From the NCBI GenBank assembly GCA_001897835.1, contig MKUN01000048.1, positions 21,430 through 85,429 on the forward strand: DNA of 64,000 nt, read 5' to 3'. Source of the stretch: Bacteroidetes bacterium 46-16 (GTDB lineage Bacteria > Bacteroidota > Bacteroidia > Chitinophagales > Chitinophagaceae). The translations under genes and the position numbers were made by a program. The notes beneath the pieces are model-generated. The model saw only the letters and a program-made list of their open reading frames with translations. It was not told the DNA's origin and did no database searches. This document shows, piece by piece, positions 46,227 to 54,269 of the stretch (position 1 is its first letter; every line of letters begins with the position of its first letter).

Positions 46227-49050
46227 GGAACTGCGCTATACTACTACTGTTGCTGTTATCGCAGGCCTTGTACGGCCAGGAGCCGCTGGCGCGTGATTTC
46301 TGGCTCAACGAATCGGGAGCAGCCGTTAATGTAGATGCTATATTGCAAGACACAAGCGGTTACCTATGGGTAGGTGCCGATGAAGGCTTATACCGGTTCA
46401 ACGGCCGGGCCTTTACAAGGCTCTATGATACGGTGCACAGCGCCATAACAGCGCTAGCCGGGGGCAATGGGCATATCTATGCAGGCTTTGCCAGCGGGAA
46501 GGTAGGGATCGTGAACCATGATACGCTGATGCCCCTTGCGATAAAAGGGCCTATGCCCTCAACCACCATCAGGCATATATATACAGGCACCAATGGCTTG
46601 TTGTGGCTATGCAGCGAGGAAGGGGTTTTTGCTGTGCTGAACAATATTAGTTCCGTCGTGAATGCAGACTCCGGCCTGTCGGATAATTTCACATACACAC
46701 TGGTGGCGGGTAACAAAAATATTTTGGTGGGTACCGACCAGGGCATTAATGATGTGGGCATTAAAAATGGCAAACTGCATATCGGCACTTATACCAGCAT
46801 GCAGGGGCTGCCCGATAATATCATAAAGGTCATCGTGCCTGCCTATAAGCCCAATGTATATTGGGTGGGCACGCAGGATGGGGGCCTTGTACAGTGGAAC
46901 AATGGCAGGTTCATTAAATATCCCGGCGCCTGGCCATGGGGTGAGATCAATGATATCATTGCCATGCCCGGTAATAAAGCCTGGGTGGCCACAGTAAACG
47001 GTTACCTGCTCGATGTACATTTAGACAGCAGTTTTCATGTAGTGCCCTGCCATCTGGATGGCCGGAAGATCAATGGCATAACACTTACCCAAACCGGGAA
47101 CATCTGGTGTGCCACCAATAAAGGTCTTACCGTGGTAACGGCTGAATATGCATCGGGGATAAAGATGCCCGCACCCTATTCAATGGATAGTCTTACGTCA
47201 CTCACTATCGATAAGCAGGGCAATTTATGGTTTGCCGAGAACAGCGCCTTATATCGTCTTTCCCTGGCAGATACCATGCATAAACCCATACGTGTACCCT
47301 GGGGCAATGAGCGCATTACCTGTCTCTATGCCGATAGCCGGAATGTCTTATGGATCGGTACACTTGGTAAAGGTGTATGGTATATAGCGCCGGGTAAAAC
47401 TGCTGTGCAGGTGAAAGGCATAGCATCGCTGGAAAACGGCGGCATTTTGAATATTACTGGTGCGGACCAATATATATGGATAACAGGTTTGAATGGGGTA
47501 GAAAAGATCAGCTATTCAGAAGGCATTGTGACGGATGAGCAGCATTATAATAAGCTCTCGGGTATGGCAGTGACTATGTGTACCAGTTGTACAAAGATCA
47601 CAAAGACCGTATCTGGATGGCAACCGACGGGGCCGGTATCTCTATGTATGATGGCACAAGGTTCTATAACTGGGATGCTGCGTCTGGCTTTGACAGCAAA
47701 GTTGTCTATAGTGTGGCGGAAGATGCATCCGGTAATATATGGGCCGCTACCCTGGATAGCGGGCTATACCGCTACGATGGGCGCAGGTGGCAGCATTTCA
47801 ACCGGAATAACGGCCTGAGGGATATCAATATCTCCACTATTGCGGCCAATGCTGCCGGTCAGGTGGTCATCGTGCATCAGAAAGGTATAGATGAATGGTA
47901 TAACAGTGCCGGGGCCTTCCGTCATTTCAACAGTCATACCGGCCTGGGTATAGATAGTGTGAGCAATGTGCTTAACTGTAGTGCAAATGATACTGAAGGA
48001 AATGTATATATACCTTATGATAAGGGCTTCCTTGTATTTAAAAATCCGCCCGGTCATGTCGACTTTACTCCCGCCGTCAAGATCTCCGATATCCGCCTGT
48101 TCCTCAGGTCGGTTGTTTCTGGCAGCCATCATTTCCCCTATAATGCACATGACGTTACCATAAAGTTTGATGGTATCAGCTACACTTATGTAGAGCAGAT
48201 GAACTACCGGTATATGCTTGAAGGCTATAAAAACACCTGGATATATACGCGCGATGAGGAAGTGACCTTCCTGGAACTTCCCGCAGGTGAATATAAGTTC
48301 CGGGTGCAGGCTTGTTTGGATAATAACTTTGATACTTATAGCGAGGCCGATTATTATTTTACCATAGCCACCCCCTTCTGGAAAACAGCATGGTTCCTTG
48401 CACTTTGTATCATCGCTATGCTGGGTATCATTTACCTGTATATTAAAACAAGGGAGCAAAACCTGCGAAAAGTGTCGCGCTTACAGGAGGAACGGATGAT
48501 GTTCGAATATGAGCACCTAAAAAGCCAGGTCAACCCGCATTTCCTGTTCAACAGCCTTAACACGCTTACCAATCTTATAGAAGAAAATGCTGAAACCGCT
48601 ATCGACTACACCGTACAGTTATCAGATTTATACCGGAAAATACTAACATTCAGGGATAAAGACCTGGTACACCTGCGCGATGAAGTAGAGATACTCAGAT
48701 CGTATATCTATATACAAAAAAGCAGGTTTGGCCAGGCGCTCGAAGTGGATATAGACATACCGGCCGCATTATTGACCAGCAAAAGTATCGTTCCCTTATC
48801 GCTGCAATTGCTGGTAGAGAATGCCATAAAACATAATGTAGTATCACAGACCAGGCCCCTCGTGGTTAATATAACTGCCGATGAAGACGAGATAACCGTG
48901 CGTAATATCCTGCAGCCCAAAAAAAGCATGGAAAAGGGGGCGGGCCTCGGCTTGATAAATATCTATAAACGCTACCGGCTTTTGACAAAAAGAAAAATGG
49001 TCTATGGCCCTGTTAATAACGAATATGTTGTAAAATTGCCATTGTTATGA
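46223..49050 (+). pseudogene. Beta-propeller LytS-type sensor kinase, frameshifted near 47560
   Basis: The first frame (46223 to ~47560) has a signal peptide and beta-propeller repeats (for example TSGYLWVGADEGLYRFNG). It then loses sense, although it stays open to 47818. The second frame picks up at about 47560 (YGSDYVYQLYKDHKDRIW) and continues with more propeller blades (SGNIWAATLDSGLYRYDG), a Y_Y_Y domain, one membrane helix (~48385-48440) and a LytS-type kinase domain. The kinase has QVNPHFLFNSLNTLTNL with the phospho-acceptor His and the ATP-site sequence LVENAIKHN and GAGLGLINIYKRY. One base appears missing in TCGGGTATGG; restoring it joins both halves into a ~942-aa protein. It may be a real mutation or a sequencing error. 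It is followed by its LytTR partner in ATGA overlap. Confidence 0.85.
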
Positions 49051-49790
49051 ATATTGTTATCATTGAAGATGAATTGCCGGCCTTCAAAAGGTTAAGTAAA
49101 CTGATTATGGAAACCTTTCCGGCAGCCAATATTGTTGCACATCTCGATAGCGTAAGGTCTGCGGGCGATTGGTTCGGGATGAATGCTGCGCCCGATCTCG
49201 TTTTCCTGGATATTCACCTTGCCGATGGTTCGGGACTCGACCTGCTTAAGGAGGTCAGGATAGAGTGTCCGGTGATATTTACCACCGCATATGATAACTA
49301 TGCTATAGAAGCATTTAAGACCAATAGTCTCTCTTACCTGCTGAAACCGATAAAGAAAGAAGACCTGGAACAGGTGGTGCAGAAGCTAAAAGATATGAGG
49401 AAGTTATTCGGTGTTGCACCAGGTCAGCCGGCTGAGGCCTCCACAGAATATAAAAAGCGTTTTATCATCAGGTTTGGTGAGCATATCAAGACGCTGGCTA
49501 CCGAAGATATTGCTTATTGTTACAGCGAGAATAAAGCTACTTATGCCCGCACGTTCGATAACAGGAGCTTCCCGATGGATCATAATCTCGATGCGCTGGA
49601 AAAAATGCTCGATCCACAGCATTTTTTCAGGATCAACAGGCAATACCTTATCAACCTGGCATCCATACAGGATATGAAGACCTATAGCAAGGCAAGGGTC
49701 ATCATCACTTTGCAGCCCCAGGCCAAAGAGCAACCTGTAGTGAGCTCTGAGCGTGCCGCCGACTTCAAACATTGGCTCGGTGGTGAATGA
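49047..49790 (+). CDS. LytTR family response regulator
   Basis: The 247-aa regulator has a receiver domain (residues 1-120) with acidic pocket Glu-Asp (EDELPAF), phospho-acceptor Asp in DLVFLDIHLADGSGLDL, and Lys in LLKPIKKEDL. A LytTR DNA-binding domain (~145-247) follows: FIIRFGEHIKTLATEDIAYC and FFRINRQYLINLASI. Such pairs act with LytS-type kinases, here the preceding gene with which it overlaps by four bases. It probably controls this operon or related envelope genes. Confidence 0.94.
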   Translation: MNIVIIEDELPAFKRLSKLIMETFPAANIVAHLDSVRSAGDWFGMNAAPDLVFLDIHLADGSGLDLLKEVRIECPVIFTTAYDNYAIEAFKTNSLSYLLKPIKKEDLEQVVQKLKDMRKLFGVAPGQPAEASTEYKKRFIIRFGEHIKTLATEDIAYCYSENKATYARTFDNRSFPMDHNLDALEKMLDPQHFFRINRQYLINLASIQDMKTYSKARVIITLQPQAKEQPVVSSERAADFKHWLGGE

Positions 49791-49902
49791 CGGCCATATA
49801 GTAAATATGCGTTGTGTGTCGCTCATCCCGCAATATTCCCGTTTCATCCTGATGTACCCCGGCGGAGATACTATTAAGGCCTATTTTTGTGTTATCTAGT
49901 AT

Positions 49903-50331
49903 ATGAGGCGTAAAACAACAAGGTATATATTGCTCACCATTGCGGCAGCTCTTCTTATAGTTGCGGGTATTGTATACAAACTTTGGACCCAACCCCGGGA
50001 AAAAGCTGAAGATGTCAAAGGCCTTGTCATAACAGCTCCGGCATTGGCTGAGGCCTTCGATACCAATGAACAAAACGCCAATACGCTATATCTCAACAAA
50101 GCGATAGAAGTATCCGGAACGATAGCTGAAACAGAAAAGAACCAGGATGGCGGAATAGTTATCCTGCTCGATAGTGGTAACCCCGACCTGCCTGTACAAT
50201 GCACCATGAGAGAAAAAGGTTTGATCGTTGAAAAGGGCAAAACTGTTACTATAAAAGGATTTTGTTCCGGCAGTAGTATCACAGGAGTGCTCTTGACCGA
50301 TTGTATTTTAAAAGCAGCTAAAAAAGTATAG
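49903..50331 (+). CDS. OB-fold (tRNA_anti-like) membrane-anchored protein
   Basis: The 142-aa protein has one N-terminal membrane helix (residues 8-28) and a ~100-residue periplasmic domain. The landmarks LYLNKAIEVSGTIAETEKNQ, VQCTMREK and KGKTVTIKGFCSGS match the tRNA_anti-like OB-fold family. Such domains outside the cytoplasm do not bind tRNA; the name reflects fold only. It is 4 bases from the following cytochrome-like gene. Confidence 0.75.
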   Translation: MRRKTTRYILLTIAAALLIVAGIVYKLWTQPREKAEDVKGLVITAPALAEAFDTNEQNANTLYLNKAIEVSGTIAETEKNQDGGIVILLDSGNPDLPVQCTMREKGLIVEKGKTVTIKGFCSGSSITGVLLTDCILKAAKKV

Positions 50332-50335
50332 GGAC

Positions 50336-51031
50336 GTGAGATATAGAAAATCGGGCTTTATTATTCTTTTGTTCATTACGGTAACAATAGTTTTTCTCTC
50401 CTGCCAGCATGCGCCCTATGTATTGCCGGCCGATCAGCGCAACGGCGATCCTTCTATTTGTTTCGAAGGCGATATCCTGCCCATTTTTATCAGTAACTGC
50501 GCTAAAAGCGGATGCCATTCAAGCACTTCCACGGGTGAAGGCAGCGGCTGGTTGTTTGATAATTACGACGATATTATGAAAAGGGGCATTGTGCCCGGTA
50601 ATCCCGCTGCCAGCAAGATATACCAGGTAATTGCTGGTACCGCAGGCCCTCAAATGCCCCCAAAATCCGAACCTTCCCTGGCCCAGTCGCAGATAGAACT
50701 CATTGGCAAGTGGATAGCTGCAGGGGCTGTTAATGGCACTAATTGCCCTAGTCTTTGCGATACATCGGTATATACCTATAGCGGCGCAGTAAAACCATTG
50801 ATGCAAAGTTATTGCGCAGGTTGCCATTATAGTGGTGCATCGGCTGTAGGGGGCGTTACGCTCGATAATTATGCCGATGTTGTTACTGCAGCATCAGATA
50901 GTGCAATGCTCCTGGGCTCTATACGGCATACTTTGGGCTATCCCCAAATGCCGCAGGCAGGTATTAAATTATCAGACTGCCAGGTGACCCAAATAGAGAA
51001 GTGGATAAAAAATGGCATGCAAAATGATTAG
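50336..51031 (+). CDS. Cytochrome c-like lipoprotein with two haem-type motifs
   Basis: The 231-aa lipoprotein (lipobox FLSC) has two repeats of the planctomycete-type cytochrome c region. The first motif is CAKSGCH (C-x4-C-H, unusual spacing); the second is CAGCH (the standard C-x2-C-H). Each repeat ends with a Met-containing PQMP segment (QMPPKS, PQMPQAG) and an IGKWI/IEKWI helix. A GTG start at 50336 is used. It may carry haem and transfer electrons at the cell envelope; the unusual first motif could be non-functional. Confidence 0.83.
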   Translation: MRYRKSGFIILLFITVTIVFLSCQHAPYVLPADQRNGDPSICFEGDILPIFISNCAKSGCHSSTSTGEGSGWLFDNYDDIMKRGIVPGNPAASKIYQVIAGTAGPQMPPKSEPSLAQSQIELIGKWIAAGAVNGTNCPSLCDTSVYTYSGAVKPLMQSYCAGCHYSGASAVGGVTLDNYADVVTAASDSAMLLGSIRHTLGYPQMPQAGIKLSDCQVTQIEKWIKNGMQND

Positions 51032-51044
51032 TAAATATATAGAC

Positions 51045-51449
51045 ATGAAACGATCAAGATCGGGTATTATTATATGTGTGGTTCTGTTATTGACAGGCTC
51101 TGTATTCACAGGGGGCTGTTATAGGGATAAGGCTGACCAGTTGTATCCGAACAACGGGGGCACTAGTGCCACTTGCGATACGAGCAATATCACTTATTCC
51201 GGCACAGTCAAGGCGATAATCGATCAGCATTGTGCCATAGCAGGCTGTCACGATGGCTCCAATGCCAGTACTTACGATATGAGCGATTATAGTGGTTTAT
51301 ACTATTATTGTGTAGCCACCAACCAACTGTTGGGTTCTATAAGACACGAGAATGGTTATGTGGCCATGCCGCAGGGTGCCCCGCAACTGGACGATTGCAC
51401 TATAAATAAGATCACAAGCTGGGTAAATAATGGTGCATTGAATAATTAA
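51045..51449 (+). CDS. Cytochrome c-like lipoprotein with one haem-type motif
   Basis: ATG 51045 opens a lipoprotein signal (lipobox TGGC) of a 134-aa protein. It has one repeat with CAIAGCH (C-x4-C-H) and a Met-containing AMPQGAPQ segment, and it parallels the preceding protein (YSGTVKAIIDQHC versus YSGAVKPLMQSYC). It probably arose by duplication of the preceding repeat. The start site lies after the previous stop by 13 bases; the alternative ATG 51012 would overlap. Confidence 0.8.
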   Translation: MKRSRSGIIICVVLLLTGSVFTGGCYRDKADQLYPNNGGTSATCDTSNITYSGTVKAIIDQHCAIAGCHDGSNASTYDMSDYSGLYYYCVATNQLLGSIRHENGYVAMPQGAPQLDDCTINKITSWVNNGALNN

Positions 51450-51475
51450 TTTACATCACTAAAAGGATATCATTT

Positions 51476-52021
51476 ATGAAAAAGGTAGTAATAGCGGTTA
51501 TACTGGTCTGTAGCGTGGCTGCTGCACATGCACAAAAGTATATGACACGAACGGGGCAGGTCTCCTTCTTTTCACATACGCCGCTCGAAAATATTGATGC
51601 GATAAATAACGAGGTGGCAGCAATACTGGACAGCAAAACAGGTGCCCTTATCTTGCAGGTGCCGGTCAAAAGCTTCAAGTTCGAGCGGGCCCTTATGGAA
51701 GAGCACTTCAATGAGAATTATATGGAGAGCGATAAATATCCACGCGCTGATTTTAACGGTACTGTTGCCGATGTGTCCGCTGTCAATTTTGCAAAGGACG
51801 GCGCATACAAAGTAACCGTGAAAGGTAAGATGACCATGCACGGCGTAACTAAAGAAGTTGCCGTACCGGCAGTGCTGACGGTCAAAGGAAAAGAGGTTAC
51901 CGGTCAGGCTAAATTCAGTATCATTCCCGGCGATTATAATATCAAAATACCTTCCCTCGTAGAAAATAAAATAGCTAAGGAAATATCAGTATCGGTCAAC
52001 AGTGTCTTTCAACAGAAATAA
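51476..52021 (+). CDS. YceI family protein 2
   Basis: The 181-aa protein has a signal peptide (cleavage after HAQ, residue ~20) and a YceI fold. It shares EEHFNENYMESDKYPRADFNG and GKMTMHGVTKEVAVPAVL with YceI 1. Two YceI proteins bracketing the haem-motif lipoproteins suggest that an isoprenoid or quinone lipid is carried within this system, which is inference. Confidence 0.92.
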   Translation: MKKVVIAVILVCSVAAAHAQKYMTRTGQVSFFSHTPLENIDAINNEVAAILDSKTGALILQVPVKSFKFERALMEEHFNENYMESDKYPRADFNGTVADVSAVNFAKDGAYKVTVKGKMTMHGVTKEVAVPAVLTVKGKEVTGQAKFSIIPGDYNIKIPSLVENKIAKEISVSVNSVFQQK

Positions 52022-52037
52022 TCATATAATTGTGTTC

Positions 52038-52976
52038 ATGAACCTACGATCTATAGCATTTGCCTTTTTGCTGCTGCCGCTATGCCATTTCACGGCTATG
52101 GCGCAGAACGATACTGCCTCGAACAATGACTTGCTTAAAATGCTGGAGAACGATAACACGGCAAAAGCACATAAGGAGTATACGGTAGCTACTTTTAAGG
52201 CCACCCGTATTGTTAACGGGCACAGCATTGAGAATGTGGGCAAAGGTGTATTGGATTTCAGGATATCGCACCGTTTCGGCACGCTCAACCAGGGCGTAAG
52301 AAATTTCTTTGGCCTTGATAACGCCACTACCAAGCTCAGCTTCGATTATGGTATTACCGACTGGCTGATGGTGGGTATTGGCAGGAGCACTTACGAAAAA
52401 GAATACGATGGCTTTTTTAAAGTGAAACTACTGCGCCAGACGGAAAGCAACAGTATGCCCTTCAGCCTTAGTTATGTTGGTGCTGCATCTTGCCAGAGTA
52501 TGCAGGAGCAGGTAGCAACGGGGCAAACCTATTATTTTACCAACAGGCTTTATTATGTTAACCAATTGCTTATTGCCCGTAAGTTCAGTAAATGGCTTTC
52601 GCTGCAATTAATGCCCACACACATACACTACAATCTTGTACCTACTACCCCTGAGCCCAATGATGTATTGGCAGCGGGTATAGGTGGTCGTATAAAGCTC
52701 AGCAACCGAATCGCTATTACCGGCGAGTATTATTATACCATCCCCGGTTTCAAGCTGGATGGATATCACAATGCAGTTTCGGTGGGTATAGATATCGAGA
52801 CCGGGGGGCATGTGTTCCAGCTTATGTTTACCAATGCCACCGGTATATCAGAACGCACCTTTATAGGGCAAACTTCGGGAGACTGGGCAAAGGGTGATAT
52901 CCACTTCGGTTTCAACATATCCCGGGTGTTCACGATCGTTCGACCCAAAGAGTTTAAAGGAGATAAAAATTGGTGA
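52038..52976 (+). CDS. DUF5777-like outer-membrane beta-barrel protein
   Basis: ATG 52038 opens a signal peptide (MNLRSIAFAFLLLPLCHF to MAQ). The 312-aa protein then has short amphipathic strands consistent with an outer-membrane barrel: GVLDFRISHRFGTLNQG, LSFDYGITDWLMVGIGRS, YYTIPGFKLDGYHN. I recall this pattern as DUF5777, a family that tends to lie beside YceI and cytochrome genes in Bacteroidota. Its start overlaps the end of YceI 2 only if the longer frame (52002) is used. Confidence 0.78.
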   Translation: MNLRSIAFAFLLLPLCHFTAMAQNDTASNNDLLKMLENDNTAKAHKEYTVATFKATRIVNGHSIENVGKGVLDFRISHRFGTLNQGVRNFFGLDNATTKLSFDYGITDWLMVGIGRSTYEKEYDGFFKVKLLRQTESNSMPFSLSYVGAASCQSMQEQVATGQTYYFTNRLYYVNQLLIARKFSKWLSLQLMPTHIHYNLVPTTPEPNDVLAAGIGGRIKLSNRIAITGEYYYTIPGFKLDGYHNAVSVGIDIETGGHVFQLMFTNATGISERTFIGQTSGDWAKGDIHFGFNISRVFTIVRPKEFKGDKNW

Positions 52977-52997
52977 TTTTTTATCAACTATAATATG

Positions 52998-53072
52998 TAC
53001 CTTTGAAATGAAGTAGTATTTTTCATAAGGTGTAAATGGAGCTTTAGCATTAGTGCTGAAGCTTCTTTTTTA
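52998..53072 (+). ncRNA. Possible small RNA with own promoter and terminator
   Basis: A TACCTTTG box (52998-53005) lies 22 bases after the DUF5777 stop. A hairpin with stem AGCTTTAGCA/TGCTGAAGCT (53040-53063, one wobble pair) followed by TCTTTTTT ends the segment. A ~60-base transcript would result. The element before the box is not consensus, so the hairpin may just be the operon terminator. Confidence 0.3.
53040..53072 (+). terminator. Operon terminator 1 (plus strand)
   Basis: Ten-bp stem, loop TTAG, and a T-rich tail. It ends the 45675-52976 run. Confidence 0.75.
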
Positions 53073-53082
53073 TATAAAATTC

Positions 53083-53114
53083 AAAAGCCTGTGCTTTATA
53101 AAGCACAGGCTTTT
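53083..53114. terminator. Bidirectional terminator between convergent genes
   Basis: A near-perfect palindrome AAAAGCCTGTGCTTTATAAAGC and onward to GGCTTTT, stem ~14 bp, with A-run and T-run on both sides. It separates the DUF5777 gene from the cupin-like gene. Confidence 0.85.
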
Positions 53115-53137
53115 ATTATTTCATCATAAGTAGAATA

Positions 53138-54229
53138 CTATACCGGCACTCCTGGTTCATTTTTCTTTACAGTTTCCTGCTGTGCTATTTTCTTTTTGGC
53201 TTCTTCAAGCTTTTTCACCTCAGCAAGGTGCAGTTCGTTGATGTCTTTGCGATACAGGCTGTATGCCTTCCATATGGGTGGATTGGTTGCCATGCAGTCG
53301 AGCGACATATACAAAGGCGACATTTTGAAAGAATAGAAAGGCGATAGCCACCGGTAGCCCACACCAATGGAATCCGAAACATTTTTTACAGCATGCCAGT
53401 AGAAAGGCGGATTCCAAAAAACATCACCCGGTTTCAGGTGCACCGAATAGCCATCCATATACCTGAATAGTTCATAAGGTGGCTCAAATTTCAGCTCAAA
53501 TGGATTGAATGGTCCGGCCTCCACTTTGGCAGGTGCATCACGGTATACATTCCGCACCGGCGATGGGTCAATGATCGGAGCATAGTAGTTGGAGTAAAGC
53601 ACCCATTTCTTTTCGCCATATACCTGCACAAACAAATTGGATTGATTGGCATTATGCAGCGAGGTGTAAGAGCCTTCACCACCTATGAATACCTGGAAGG
53701 CATCAAACCATACCGGGTTCGTCCTGCGTTCCCTCAGCCATTTATAGTCAAAGTCTTCAAGATGCTCAGGGTGGCGCGTCAGCAGCGGATAAAAACGATA
53801 ATATTTACTGCCCCCGCTTCTTATGTTATCGATCACATCGGCCAGCGTGGTCAGCTCATAAGGAAAATCTTTCGCTGCCTGGTCCACCAGCACTATCTCG
53901 TCATCTCCATGCAGGTCTTTAAAATATTGCAGCGACCACTTTTGTACACAGGCCCAGTCTTTTGCTGCACCTTCCATTACCACAGGTATGCCTTTACGCA
54001 CATAATGATTTTTAAATTCTTCGAGGCTCAGATCTTTTCTCCGTTCTACAGGCATTATACGGCCTTCGCCATGTTTCTTCAGTTCCGCTACCAGGTCATT
54101 ATAGTACTTTGCCCTGTCTTTGAAAAATTTTTTTCGCCCGAAAAAATGGTCGGCAAGCTGGTACATCCCGTACTTAAATTGCTGGCTACCCCTCATATTG
54201 CGTTGAAAATCTCTGAATGATGTATCCAT
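53138..54229 (-). CDS. Cupin/JmjC-like protein with altered metal site
   Basis: The 363-aa protein is of the cupin-like JmjC family (FIH type Fe(II)/2-oxoglutarate hydroxylases), with DLSLEEFKNHYVRKGIPVVM, ALVDQ-type region, GEGSYTSLHNANQSNLFVQV, VQVYGEKKWVL, and LKPGDVFWNPPFYWHAVKN. The normal H-x-D iron triad reads H192-N-A194 with distal H279, so the acidic ligand is replaced by Ala. Loss of this residue is known from Fe/2OG halogenases, and also from inactive family members. A helical Lys/Glu-rich tail ends the protein. It lies 40 bases downstream of the membrane protein on the same strand. Confidence 0.85.
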   Translation of the reverse strand: MDTSFRDFQRNMRGSQQFKYGMYQLADHFFGRKKFFKDRAKYYNDLVAELKKHGEGRIMPVERRKDLSLEEFKNHYVRKGIPVVMEGAAKDWACVQKWSLQYFKDLHGDDEIVLVDQAAKDFPYELTTLADVIDNIRSGGSKYYRFYPLLTRHPEHLEDFDYKWLRERRTNPVWFDAFQVFIGGEGSYTSLHNANQSNLFVQVYGEKKWVLYSNYYAPIIDPSPVRNVYRDAPAKVEAGPFNPFELKFEPPYELFRYMDGYSVHLKPGDVFWNPPFYWHAVKNVSDSIGVGYRWLSPFYSFKMSPLYMSLDCMATNPPIWKAYSLYRKDINELHLAEVKKLEEAKKKIAQQETVKKNEPGVPV

Positions 54230-54269
54230 AAAAGCCTTATTTACTTTAATAGTTGCTATTTACTCAAAA

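Noticed and set aside
47540..47600. Programmed ribosomal frameshift in the sensor kinase
   Set aside because: No slippery heptamer or downstream pseudoknot is evident; a one-base deletion explains the data more simply.
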